The position numbers and the translations under genes were made by a program. Positions 33,729 through 41,575 of a DNA stretch of 64,000 nucleotides are shown in pieces. This DNA comes from Spirochaetota bacterium. Lineage in GTDB: Bacteria; Spirochaetota; Brachyspiria; Brachyspirales; JACRPF01. The notes below the pieces were generated by a model. It saw only the letters and a list, made by a program, of their open reading frames with translations, made no database searches and was not told the origin of the DNA. Where the stretch lies: positions 1-64,000 of the forward strand of contig JACRPF010000009.1 of NCBI GenBank assembly GCA_016214035.1. The letters run 5' to 3'. Each line of letters begins with the position of its first letter. The first letter of the stretch is position 1.

Positions 33729-35890
33729 TTCTTTCTGCCGACCAGCATTTTCTCCAGGGGCAGGGGTTTGAACCCCAGGGACAGGGCTGCCGCATTTGGC
33801 TTGAGCGTGTAGTCTCCCCCCGCGGCATCCACGAAGCCCGGCTCCGCAACCAGGCTGTGATAATCCGTTCCCAGTGATTGAAGCTGCTCCAGGACATCAC
33901 GGCTGTGCGCGGGGCTCGCGGTGCAATAGAAGAGATTGTGGTCGCTGTCGGTGTCGGCCAGGCGCGCCTTGCGGCCGGTTCCATGGATACGCATTTCGGA
34001 TATCGCTTTCTGATCCGTAGCGCCGGTGAGGAAGATGTTGTGCTTGATGACCGAGCCGTTGAGGGGGCCCGTCTCGAGGGAGAGGTGGCCGCGTTTGGGA
34101 GGGCAGAGGGGCAGGCCGAAGATATTATTGGTGACCCGGTTGACGCCTTTGAGGGTGATGCCCGTGGCCGTTCCTCCCTGGGCGAAGATCAGGTTGCCGT
34201 GAAGGATCGTGTGGTGCTGGTCATCGTCGCAGCGTATGCCCTCGGACATAGTGGGGGACGGGCAGGGCCCGACCGCGTTGAACCGGACGACGTTCCCGCC
34301 GCCCGCGCCGGAAATATAGATCCCGTTCCCATCGCCCATCACCTGCATGACGTCGTGGATGTGGTTGTACTCAATAAGGTTTTCACGGGCGTGCAGGAGG
34401 GGTTCCCGCTTCCACCAGTCGGTGAGGCCGGAGTACCACCAGATATTGTAGACGTAGCCCTTGCCGCACTGCTCTTCCAGGTCTACCCAGTCGATGGTGC
34501 CGCTGCACTCCTGGATCCCGCTGCGGTCGTAGAGGATCCGACCGCTGCAGACGATAGCGGTGTAGGGGGTGTCATGGATGTGGTTGCCGGCGATATGGTT
34601 GTCGCCGCTCTGCCAGATGAAGATGCCGGGGCAATGCCAATAGTGCTCGCCGATGTGGTGGATGTGATTGTCCCGTACCGTGTTGCCCCGGTTCAGGTAG
34701 TGGCGGCTGGGTCCGTAGCCGCACAGGAGCACCCCGCACATCCCCAGGTTCCTGAAGGTATTCCCTTCCACCCGGTTCCCCTGGGCGTAGAGGTCAAGCC
34801 GCACCCCGCCCGAGCCCCCGTGTTCAAAGGTGCACCCGGTCACCGAGCAGTTCTGGGCGTGGCGCAGGCGAACCATGCTCGAGGGGGCATCGTGCATCTC
34901 CCAGTCGTGCTGGATGCCTTTGCCGGTGAGCCCGTGAAAGGCGAAGCGGTTCGAGCAGGTGAAGCTGAGCTTTTCCAAATGGATATTTTCGATTGGTGCC
35001 TTGTGACCCCGGGGGTCGCAGACGCCTTCCAATCGGATGTATTCGGTAAGGCTGCCCGCTTCCAGGCCCGCCTCGGGGGCATCACCTTCGGGGCAGTAGT
35101 ACAGTCGCGACGTTGCCCTATGGTAGACCCAGCTGCCCGGCTTAAGCACGCTTAAGCTGTTCTCAAGCCAGATGCTCCCGTCCGGGGCGCAGTGGGGGAT
35201 GCCGATGGGATACGTGCAATTTTCGGCAAGCGTCACCTGACGTTTGTCGAAGTCCACCGACGTGCAGGGAAGGATATTCATCGTCCACTGCATCTTGGGG
35301 ATGATGACGAACTCTGCCTCAGCGAGGTCTTGGGCCCGATCGATGGCGCCCTCAGTAAAAACGAAGCCTCCGTGGGACAGCGTGCCTCGATCCCCGGCAA
35401 ATCCGTTCGGGCCGTAATTGGGCGACGCGTCTTCCGGTTTGATGCCGGTGAAGGTCTGGGGTTGAATGGCCCGGCCCCGTGCCCTGGGGATGGAGTCCTT
35501 GGGCCCGTAGAGGGTGTTGACCCGGGTGCCCCGGGGAAGCTCGGTGACCCAGACGCGGCCCGCGAGCTCCTTGCTCACATCCGGTAAGTCGGCGGGGGCC
35601 TTCGTCCATTGCAGCAGCGGGATCCCGGAGCTGATGATCGAGGCACCCTTATCGCTGCCGCGGAATGTTATCTTCAGGTTTTTTCCGCCCCCATGCTCCA
35701 GGCCGAGTATGAGGGTTTCCCGCAGCGTATGCACGCCGGGCGCCAGGTGAATAATGATCTCACCATCTGCCTCTTTGCGGGCAAGGTGCTCTTTCAAACC
35801 CGCGGCTGCACGGTGCAGGGTTTTCCAGGGGCTGCCTTCGGCCCCGCTGTTGTTGTCGTCGCCATCCGGGGTGATATGGAAATTGATCAT
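33722..35890 (-). CDS. Right-handed parallel beta-helix protein
   Basis: 722 residues. FHITPDGDDNNSGAEGSPWKTLHRA is the usual opening of secreted beta-helix/polysaccharide-lyase-like proteins. Later come repeated strand turns of the NxVxxNxIHHIG kind (GNRVEGNTFRNLGMCGV, DNHIHHIGEHYWHCPG, DNHIAGNHIHDTPYTAIV, ENLIEYNHIHDV). Carbohydrate binding or cleavage is likely. The start at 35890 is preceded by GGGAGA; the ORF-track start is 100 codons earlier. No signal peptide is obvious. Its codon use (many GGG, CCC, CTG codons) is distinctly more GC-rich than its neighbours, and its 3' end abuts a gene fragment, so it looks recently acquired. Confidence 0.88.
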   Translation of the reverse strand: MINFHITPDGDDNNSGAEGSPWKTLHRAAAGLKEHLARKEADGEIIIHLAPGVHTLRETLILGLEHGGGKNLKITFRGSDKGASIISSGIPLLQWTKAPADLPDVSKELAGRVWVTELPRGTRVNTLYGPKDSIPRARGRAIQPQTFTGIKPEDASPNYGPNGFAGDRGTLSHGGFVFTEGAIDRAQDLAEAEFVIIPKMQWTMNILPCTSVDFDKRQVTLAENCTYPIGIPHCAPDGSIWLENSLSVLKPGSWVYHRATSRLYYCPEGDAPEAGLEAGSLTEYIRLEGVCDPRGHKAPIENIHLEKLSFTCSNRFAFHGLTGKGIQHDWEMHDAPSSMVRLRHAQNCSVTGCTFEHGGSGGVRLDLYAQGNRVEGNTFRNLGMCGVLLCGYGPSRHYLNRGNTVRDNHIHHIGEHYWHCPGIFIWQSGDNHIAGNHIHDTPYTAIVCSGRILYDRSGIQECSGTIDWVDLEEQCGKGYVYNIWWYSGLTDWWKREPLLHARENLIEYNHIHDVMQVMGDGNGIYISGAGGGNVVRFNAVGPCPSPTMSEGIRCDDDQHHTILHGNLIFAQGGTATGITLKGVNRVTNNIFGLPLCPPKRGHLSLETGPLNGSVIKHNIFLTGATDQKAISEMRIHGTGRKARLADTDSDHNLFYCTASPAHSRDVLEQLQSLGTDYHSLVAEPGFVDAAGGDYTLKPNAAALSLGFKPLPLEKMLVGRKKR

Positions 35891-36454
35891 GGTGTCTCCC
35901 GTCGTGATGTTCAATCCCGTAAGACCGGGCGAAGAGGATTGGAATGTGTCGTCCGCAATGGATAGCACGTTCCTTTTTCGCCGAATATCATTACATGCAG
36001 TGTAACGCAACATATTCAGCGCGTCAAGCCGCGTGTGCGGCCGGTCGGCCGGGCGGGTATTCGCGCGCTTCGTTCGGGGGAAAATATCTTTCTCGAAACC
36101 GTTAAAAAACTCGCATGCTGTTTCTTTTTCATGATTAAGAACTTGGGCTAATCGAATGTCGTGCGATACGCTGCTGCCTGTGCTGCTCAAACAGTTTTAA
36201 CGGTTTCTCGAAAGACATTTTCCCCTTCACTTCGCGCGCTCATTATATAAAAATGTATCTGAGTGTCAGGTGCGTTGCGTCGGTGATGGCTGCTACATAA
36301 CACTCATTACCGGCACACGCGTGTAAAAAGTCTGAACAGCGGTATATCCAGGATAAAAGGATGAGCAGGATTAAGGAAAAAATACATCCCGTCTATCCCG
36401 TTCATCCTGACTATGCTGATTCTGACAATTTGCACCATGCCTTGACAGGACAAT
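35891..36454. other. Intergenic region with repeats
   Basis: About 560 bp without a supported gene. Contains the MITE-like inverted repeat at 36076-36224 and, near 36350-36430, an imperfect palindrome (AGGATAAAAGGATGAGCAGGATTAAG with ATCCCGTTCATCC) of the REP type seen in many environmental genomes. Confidence 0.6.
36076..36224. repeat. MITE-like element: 31-bp inverted repeats around an 85-bp core
   Basis: Left arm GGGGGAAAATATCTTTCTCGAAACCGTTAAAA (36076-36107); the right arm (36195-36224), reverse-complemented, reads GGGGAAAATGTCTTTCGAGAAACCGTTAAAA. The arms differ at a few positions only. The core encodes nothing visible. Shape and size fit a non-autonomous element, but no target-site duplication was identified. 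Confidence 0.6.
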
Positions 36455-36892
36455 GTGTCCGGCGATACATGTCCGATGACGCTTGCTGCACCCCGTTCGC
36501 CACCAGTACGATTCCATCCTTCAGCAGCCCCGGTCCAAGCGAACGGTTTTCTCGACCGAGCAGACAGCTTTCACGACCGCGCGGCGGACGGTTTTCTTAA
36601 TCGAGCGGATGGTTTTCTCGATCGAGCGGATGACTTTCTTGATCGAGCAGACGGTTTTCTCAACAAAGAAAATGTTTTTCTTAATCGAGCGGAAGACTTT
36701 CTCTATCGAGCAGACGGTTTTCTCAACAAAGAAAATGGTTTTCTCGATCAAGCGGATGACTTTCTTGATCGAGCGGAAGACTTTCTCAACAAAGAAAATG
36801 GCTTTCTCGATGAAGAAAATGATTTTCTTTGTCGGGAAAATGATTTTCTTTGGGGGGGCGGATTCAGTTTAGGCAAAAAAAAGACCCCGTAA
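36455..36892 (+). CDS. Heptad-repeat ORF over a minisatellite (doubtful gene)
   Basis: 145-residue ORF whose centre is about 15 heptads of the form D-G-F-L-N-R-A (also NGFLDQA, DDFLDRA). No ribosome site precedes it, it ends inside the terminator hairpin of the opposite gene, and because the repeat is 21 bp with no stop, another plus frame and a minus frame are open too. It may therefore be an accident of the repeat. Confidence 0.25.
   Translation: MSGDTCPMTLAAPRSPPVRFHPSAAPVQANGFLDRADSFHDRAADGFLNRADGFLDRADDFLDRADGFLNKENVFLNRAEDFLYRADGFLNKENGFLDQADDFLDRAEDFLNKENGFLDEENDFLCRENDFLWGGGFSLGKKKTP
36542..36853. repeat. 21-bp tandem repeat, about 15 units
   Basis: Units such as GATGACTTTCTTGATCGAGCG, GACGGTTTTCTCAACAAAGAA and AATGGTTTTCTCGATCAAGCG follow one another in exact 21-bp register, with one 3-bp insertion after the second unit. 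Two unit types (ending GATCGAGCR and AACAAAGAA) alternate in blocks, pointing to multi-unit duplications. Confidence 0.9.
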
Positions 36893-36925
36893 CCCATATC
36901 CGGAGATCCGGATAGGATTACGGGG
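36875..36925 (-). terminator. Rho-independent terminator
   Basis: On the minus strand a long stem (CCCCGTAAtCC.TATCCGG / CCGGATA.GGgTTACGGGG, 4-base loop) is followed by TC and eight T. It lies 25 bp after the stop of the 127-residue minus-strand gene. Confidence 0.9.
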
Positions 36926-36949
36926 CGTTTCGGAAGATGATCGTTTCCG

Positions 36950-37333
36950 TCATGCGGTCTTTTTCGACGGTTCAACTGCAGGGGCTGCACTATACTGCTT
37001 CCGCGCCGGTGATACCCGGCTGCGCAGATGCGCGGTCAGGTGTCCCAGTCTGCTGGTCTTGCCGAACAGCCCAACCACCAGGTCAACCGTTGACGAAGCG
37101 TTGTTGTACGCTTTGCCGAACACCGCATTCGTCTTTTCGGTGGTCTCGAGCATCGTAAGCTTCTGAAGCTCATGCTCGCTGCCGGCCCTCATCGCCGCAT
37201 CGGCATCGGCGTTGAGATCGGCCAGAATCCGGTCGATGTCCATGCCGCGGCTTACCAATGCGTCCCTGTTGGTCTGTACGAAGTCGATAACGGCTCCGCA
37301 GAATCCGATAACCTCAGTCTTTGTGTGTGCCAT
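36950..37333 (-). CDS. 127-residue protein of unknown function
   Basis: Starts at 37333 after a perfect AAGGAGGTG site; the longer ORF (197 aa) is rejected. Helical, soluble, with no signal peptide; segments include GAVIDFVQTNRDALVSRGMDID and TVDLVVGLFGKTSRLGHLTAHLRS, with a Lys-rich end. Family not recognised. It has a strong terminator directly downstream and possible base pairing in its leader, so it is probably a well-expressed single-gene unit. Confidence 0.82.
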   Translation of the reverse strand: MAHTKTEVIGFCGAVIDFVQTNRDALVSRGMDIDRILADLNADADAAMRAGSEHELQKLTMLETTEKTNAVFGKAYNNASSTVDLVVGLFGKTSRLGHLTAHLRSRVSPARKQYSAAPAVEPSKKTA

Positions 37334-37345
37334 AAAGCACCTCCT

Positions 37346-37439
37346 TACGCGGGCTTGAAAGGCAAATATAAAAAAGAAAACAGCATCCAGAACGCGCACG
37401 ATGCGCGACAGCAAAAAAAAGAAGATTTTTGCCCGCGTA
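37346..37439 (-). promoter_or_regulatory. Possible leader structure touching the ribosome site
   Basis: TACGCGGGC (37346-37354) and GCCCGCGTA (37431-37439) are perfect 9-bp inverted repeats in the leader of the 127-residue gene. The proximal arm overlaps the first bases of the AAGGAGG site, so pairing could affect translation. A small inner hairpin (GCGCATCGTGCGC) lies between. Confidence 0.35.
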
Positions 37440-37458
37440 GGCCGAGCGCAAGCGGTGC
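37431..37458 (-). repeat. Dispersed repeat copy (inverted)
   Basis: GCCGAGCGCAAGCGGTGC is the exact reverse complement of the 18-mer at 15373-15390, and both have a CGCGGG segment on the same side. Confidence 0.5.
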
Positions 37459-37602
37459 CGGACGTATGGGCGCTGGATGCGCCCGAATGAGCCGCCGCCA
37501 TGGATGGCGAAGGCGGCGAGCAACCGCGAAAGCGACAGTACACCAGTTTGATTAGCTGCGTAAAAACGACCGAATTGAAATATTGGATATACGGAATGGG
37601 AT

Positions 37603-38187
37603 ATGAATACTACAACCACACCAACAACACAACTTGATGACCTCACCCTCATCAACGGCCTTTCCGCCGACACCCGCTATATACTGCAGATGCATGAGGA
37701 TGGATATACATCGTCGGAAATTGCGGAAACCGTCCACAAACCTGAAGGGACAATCCGGAGCATCTGCTCACGCATCAAGAAGGCCATCCGCGAGGCGTAT
37801 GATACGGTCATGAAACGGGATGTATCGGCAGATGCAGTTTCTGCGGAAGAGACCGCTCCGGCAGATGAATGTGATGTGAACTCTGCGTCATGGAGGACAA
37901 GGGCTCATCCCTCGACTCCGCTCGGGAACCGTGAGCCCTTGTCCTCCACGACGCGGGTCTACCCTGCAATTGAATTCATCAAAAACCTGCTGTCACTTTT
38001 CGGCGCAGTATACAAGCGACGGATCGCTCTATTTCCTCGGCGCATTGCAGAGCGCAAGCAGTTCATCCACATGCGCCGTGGCAAGACATGTCACCGTATC
38101 CGATGCGCCGTAATAGAGCTTCACCATACCGTCGGGCTCAAGTATCATCCCGCCGGGGAATATGACATTGTTGCGCAAACCGCCTGA
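37603..38187 (+). CDS. HTH protein resembling sigma-70 region 4
   Basis: The first ~75 residues are convincing: LSADTRYILQMHEDGYTSSEIAETVHKPEGTIRSICSRIKKAIREAY, a sigma-region-4/LuxR-type helix-turn-helix. After about residue 95 the sequence becomes low quality: it passes through a perfect 16-bp hairpin and then reads antisense through the 3' end of the GH130 gene, so the original stop has probably been lost. 194 residues as it stands. No clear ribosome site (GGGATAT). Confidence 0.55.
   Translation: MNTTTTPTTQLDDLTLINGLSADTRYILQMHEDGYTSSEIAETVHKPEGTIRSICSRIKKAIREAYDTVMKRDVSADAVSAEETAPADECDVNSASWRTRAHPSTPLGNREPLSSTTRVYPAIEFIKNLLSLFGAVYKRRIALFPRRIAERKQFIHMRRGKTCHRIRCAVIELHHTVGLKYHPAGEYDIVAQTA
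37892..37947. repeat. Perfect 16-bp hairpin (REP-like)
   Basis: GGAGGACAAGGGCTCA and TGAGCCCTTGTCCTCC pair around a 24-nt loop containing CCCTCGACTCCGCTCGGG, itself partly palindromic. It lies inside the HTH ORF, so it either interrupts that gene or marks its real 3' end. There is no U-run on either side. Confidence 0.75.
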
Positions 38188-39048
38188 TATCTCGTACGAT
38201 ACTTCCGGAGCGATGAGCGTTTCCTTGCTCATGCCGATGACCTTCGACGGATCATCGAGGTCGAGGAGCATGATGCCTGCTGTGTAGCGCTTCGTCCATT
38301 TCGCTTCCCAGCCGTTCTTGCCGCGGGTTGCGTCGTCACGGTCGACAGCATGTATGGCGGTGAGCCAGCCCTTTTTTGTTTTCACCGGCGGTGCAGCGGG
38401 GCCTATCTTGTCGTTCGAGTACGGCACGTCTTCCACGCCGAGCACGAGCGATGAATTGCCCCAGTAGCGGCAATCCGGCGAATCGGAAAGCCATATGTCG
38501 AAGCGGTCCTTGCCGCCGCGGCTGTAGACGGGGAACGGTCGTTCAAGCCGCACATATTTTCCGCCGATGCGTTCGGGGAACATCACCATGTTGCGGTTAT
38601 CCGGCACGGTGAGATGCAGTACTTCGAATTTGGTGAAATCGTCGGTGACGGCGATACCGGCGCGAAGTCCGTGTCGTGTGTCGGTGGCGAAACACATGTA
38701 CACGCGTCCGTCGATGACCGTGAGGCGCGGGTCGTACGCCTTGAATATCTCATCGTCATGAAGGTCGAAACAGGGCTTGGGTTGAACCTTCCATCGGATG
38801 CCGTCATCACTGAACGCAAGACCGATGTTCGACCGGAGACTCGGCCAGTCCTTGCGCCGTCCGGCGTTCAGGTCGTCGAAGTCCTTCTCGGTGGCGCCGT
38901 AATCGTTACGGAACGTCATCACATATTTTCCCTGGAACTTGATGACGCCCACATTGTAGGTAAGCACCGATTCATACGGTACCATGGCGTTGGTGAGTAT
39001 CGGATTCGACGGGTGGCGGACGATGCATTTCGCGGTGCTGACGTTCAT
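38029..39048 (-). CDS. Glycoside hydrolase family 130 (mannosyl-phosphorylase type)
   Basis: 339 residues, five-bladed propeller of GH130, which uses phosphate to cleave beta-mannosidic bonds in manno-oligosaccharides. Motifs: NPILT, FRNDYG, IGLAFSDDGIRW, KAYDPRLTVIDGRVYM (catalytic Asp region), NRNMVMFPERIGGKYVRLERPFP and VIFPGGMI...LYYGASDT. Cytoplasmic (no signal). GAGGAG precedes the ATG, with TATAGT about 25 bp further upstream. A fragment of a paralogue lies 10 kb away. An AraC gene is next upstream on the same strand. Confidence 0.94.
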   Translation of the reverse strand: MNVSTAKCIVRHPSNPILTNAMVPYESVLTYNVGVIKFQGKYVMTFRNDYGATEKDFDDLNAGRRKDWPSLRSNIGLAFSDDGIRWKVQPKPCFDLHDDEIFKAYDPRLTVIDGRVYMCFATDTRHGLRAGIAVTDDFTKFEVLHLTVPDNRNMVMFPERIGGKYVRLERPFPVYSRGGKDRFDIWLSDSPDCRYWGNSSLVLGVEDVPYSNDKIGPAAPPVKTKKGWLTAIHAVDRDDATRGKNGWEAKWTKRYTAGIMLLDLDDPSKVIGMSKETLIAPEVSYEISGGLRNNVIFPGGMILEPDGMVKLYYGASDTVTCLATAHVDELLALCNAPRK

Positions 39049-39135
39049 GACTGACTCCTCGTTTTTTGCGTGCGTATACTATACCGGTGCGGGCATGAAC
39101 GGTCTTTGCGTATTTTTGCAGAAACTTTGCGGAAT

Positions 39136-40062
39136 TCACCGCCGCTGTGCGTCGCGGTATTCGCGCGGTGAGCAGCCGGTCCGCTGACGGAAGACACGGT
39201 TGAAATTGCTGAGGTCGATGAAGCCGGAGGCATGACAGACGTCGATGACCGCGTCGTCGGTGGTTGCGAGGAGCCGCTTCGCCTCGAGTACGCAGCGTTC
39301 GGTGAGATATTCCTTGAGGGATGTTCCGGTGACGCGCTTGAAGATCACCAGGGCGCGCGTTGCGGAGATATTGAATTCCTTCAGGAGCGCCGTGATCCGT
39401 ATGTTACCCGAGAAGTTCCGCTCTATGTAGCGCAGTATGCCGTCGACCAGCTGATGCTCCTTTCCGCTGTGCGATATATGGTTCGCTTCGGAGAAGACCG
39501 CGAATGAGCGGTAGATGATGAGGAGCATGGTGCCGAGTATCGATGAAACGGCTTCCTGCCAGAATCCGCGCCGCGCCGCATATTCCGCCTCGAGCATGTG
39601 CGCAAGCCGGAACACCGCTTCCCGGTCCGCTTTTTCCAGCGGTACGCTTATCCGGAATTGCGGCGTGTTCGCGGCGAACGGCATGAGGAGCGACGGTGAT
39701 CTGCTGTCCGGCGATATCGTCGAAAGTACTGACGGCCGGAACTTTATCGACATGGTGTCGATGCGGCGGTCGGGTATTATCGCATGTGCCTCGGAGAAAT
39801 TGCCGATACAGACGTCGCGTGCGGTGACAGCACATTGATTATCGCCGATGCGGTTGAATCCCCTGCCGCCGGTGATAATGTCTATCTCGAAGAACTCGTG
39901 TGTGTGATCGTGTATCGGCTCGGTGAACGATGAACGGATGATGAAAAACGGGAACTGTTCGAAAAGCGTCATGAGCTCCGGTTTTCCGCCCAGAAGCCAT
40001 GATGCCGTGCGGATGAATTCCGGCTGCCGCTGTTTTTCGATGATGCGTTTTCTGCCTGGCAT
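39136..40062 (-). CDS. AraC-family transcriptional regulator
   Basis: 308 residues. Cupin domain IHDHTHEFFEIDIITGGRGFNRIG (about residues 55-80); C-terminal double HTH with LLKEFNISATRALVIFKRVTG and ASGFIDLSNFNRVFRQRTGCSPREYRD. The start at 40062 is chosen because the minus-strand promoter (TTGACA-16-TATAGT) overlaps the ORF-track start at 40080 and leaves only 6 bases before this ATG; a further Met at 39972 is possible. It may regulate both the GH130 gene downstream and the divergent acetylesterase. Confidence 0.88.
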   Translation of the reverse strand: MPGRKRIIEKQRQPEFIRTASWLLGGKPELMTLFEQFPFFIIRSSFTEPIHDHTHEFFEIDIITGGRGFNRIGDNQCAVTARDVCIGNFSEAHAIIPDRRIDTMSIKFRPSVLSTISPDSRSPSLLMPFAANTPQFRISVPLEKADREAVFRLAHMLEAEYAARRGFWQEAVSSILGTMLLIIYRSFAVFSEANHISHSGKEHQLVDGILRYIERNFSGNIRITALLKEFNISATRALVIFKRVTGTSLKEYLTERCVLEAKRLLATTDDAVIDVCHASGFIDLSNFNRVFRQRTGCSPREYRDAQRR

Positions 40063-40068
40063 CCGCTC

Positions 40069-40096
40069 ACTATATCCCACATGAGACGCTTGTCAA
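40069..40096 (-). promoter_or_regulatory. Promoter for a leaderless AraC transcript
   Basis: Minus strand: TTGACA, 16 bp, TATAGT, then 6 bases to ATG 40062. Back-to-back with the plus-strand promoter at 40110. Confidence 0.6.
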
Positions 40097-40109
40097 ACGG
40101 GTACCCGTG

Positions 40110-40137
40110 TTGACATTTGCGCATCGCGTAATAGACT
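40110..40137 (+). promoter_or_regulatory. Promoter of the sialate O-acetylesterase gene
   Basis: TTGACA, 16 bp, TAGACT, about 20 bp before the ATG at 40158. The -35 boxes of this and the AraC promoter are only 13 bp apart, well placed for one regulator to act on both. Confidence 0.6.
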
Positions 40138-40157
40138 CTTTTTCGAAGGAGCTTCAC

Positions 40158-41549
40158 ATGCCGTTGTCACTCGCACCGATATTCACGCACCACGCAGTGC
40201 TTCAGCGTGACCGGCCTATACCTGTCTGGGGTATAGCCGCTCCCGGTTCTGATGTCTCCGTTACGCTTGCCGGAGCCGTACGGCTTGCACGGGCCGGAGC
40301 TGACGGACGTTTCCGCACCGAGTTCAGTCCGCTTCCCGCCGGCGGTCCGCATTCGCTTGCCGCTGAATCAAAGGGAGAACGTATTACGTTCAACAATATA
40401 CTCATCGGCGAGGTGTGGCTTGCGTCCGGACAGTCGAACATGCAATGGAACATCGCCGACTGTGCCGAACGCGCGGAAGCTCTGGCCGAAGCCGAACGAT
40501 TGCCCATACGCATGGACCGCGGCAGCGGCTGGCGTGTCTGCGATGTGTCGTCGGTTGTCTGGTTTTCAGCGGTGGGGTTTTTCTTCGCGCGGCATCTCTT
40601 CAACGAACTCAAAGTGCCCATCGGCATCATCGATAGAAGCGCCGGCGGTACGCGCATCGAGGCGTGGATGTCGCAGTCGACCTTGAAGATAAGTCCCTTC
40701 GGGCGCGAGATGCTTGCGCTTGCCGATTCGCCCGACGTGAAAGCGGCGGCGCTCGCCGACGATGCCGCCATGCGCGCGTGGCTTGCCGAGAATCCGCGTG
40801 TATCGCCGCTCCCTGCAGCAACGCTCGGTAAATGGCGGCTCGGCCGTGCGCTTCCGGTAACGCTGTATGAAAAGCATATCAAACCGCTCGCTCCGTACGC
40901 CGTCCGCGGTGTTATCTGGTATCAGGGTGAAAGCAACAGCAGTGCGGTATCGGACGCGAACGGATACCGTACATTATTGCCGGGGCTTATCGGCGGCTGG
41001 CGCGGCTTATGGGACGAGCGCGATATGCCGTTCATCTATGCGCAGCTCCCGAACTACAAGGGCGACGAACCGGACGCATGGGCGATAACCCGCGAGGCGA
41101 TGCGTAAAGCGCTTACCGTGCAGAACACGGCGATGGCGGTTACTATCGATCTCGGCGAGACGAACGATATTCATCCGAAGCGTAAGAAAGAAGTGGGCAG
41201 ACGTCTTGCGCTCGGCGCGTTGGCGAAGGCTTACGCAAAGGATATCATCGCAATGGGACCGCTCTACCGCGGAATGAAACATGAAGGACGTGCGGTTCGT
41301 CTGCTGTTCGATCACGTCGGCACCGGGCTTGACGCGAAAAATCCGTCCGGGCTTACCGGTTTCACCATTGCCGGCAAGGACGGTAAATTCCGTGCGGCGA
41401 AAGCAGTCATCGACAAGGACGCGGTTCTGGTGAAGAACGACATCGGAAACGACGCGGTAGTGATACGTTACGCATGGGCAAACGATCCTGCATGGTGTCT
41501 CGTGAACAGCGCGGGACTGCCCGCGTCGCCGTTCACAACCGCGATCTAA
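40158..41549 (+). CDS. Sialate O-acetylesterase-type protein (SASA domain)
   Basis: 463 residues. SGNH-fold esterase removing O-acetyl groups from sugars. The nucleophile Ser93 is in LASGQSNMQW; other motifs are IDRSAGGTRIEAWMS, GVIWYQGESN and the catalytic His segment NDIHPKRKKEVGRRLAL. No signal peptide is seen, so it probably acts on imported sugars. Start set by AAGGAG before 40158. Divergent from an AraC gene. Confidence 0.93.
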   Translation: MPLSLAPIFTHHAVLQRDRPIPVWGIAAPGSDVSVTLAGAVRLARAGADGRFRTEFSPLPAGGPHSLAAESKGERITFNNILIGEVWLASGQSNMQWNIADCAERAEALAEAERLPIRMDRGSGWRVCDVSSVVWFSAVGFFFARHLFNELKVPIGIIDRSAGGTRIEAWMSQSTLKISPFGREMLALADSPDVKAAALADDAAMRAWLAENPRVSPLPAATLGKWRLGRALPVTLYEKHIKPLAPYAVRGVIWYQGESNSSAVSDANGYRTLLPGLIGGWRGLWDERDMPFIYAQLPNYKGDEPDAWAITREAMRKALTVQNTAMAVTIDLGETNDIHPKRKKEVGRRLALGALAKAYAKDIIAMGPLYRGMKHEGRAVRLLFDHVGTGLDAKNPSGLTGFTIAGKDGKFRAAKAVIDKDAVLVKNDIGNDAVVIRYAWANDPAWCLVNSAGLPASPFTTAI

Positions 41550-41575
41550 GCGGTACAACCGCCGTCATCGCCATG

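Noticed and set aside
33454-33984. 176-aa minus-strand ORF
   Set aside because: Runs through the truncated duplicate and the end of the beta-helix gene in the wrong frame.
33878-35155. Plus-strand ORF of 425 aa
   Set aside because: Shadow of the GC-rich beta-helix gene; Val/Ala/Asp-rich translation without motifs.
36542-36853. Possible CRISPR array
   Set aside because: The repeats are contiguous 21-bp units with no unique spacers and no cas genes are present.
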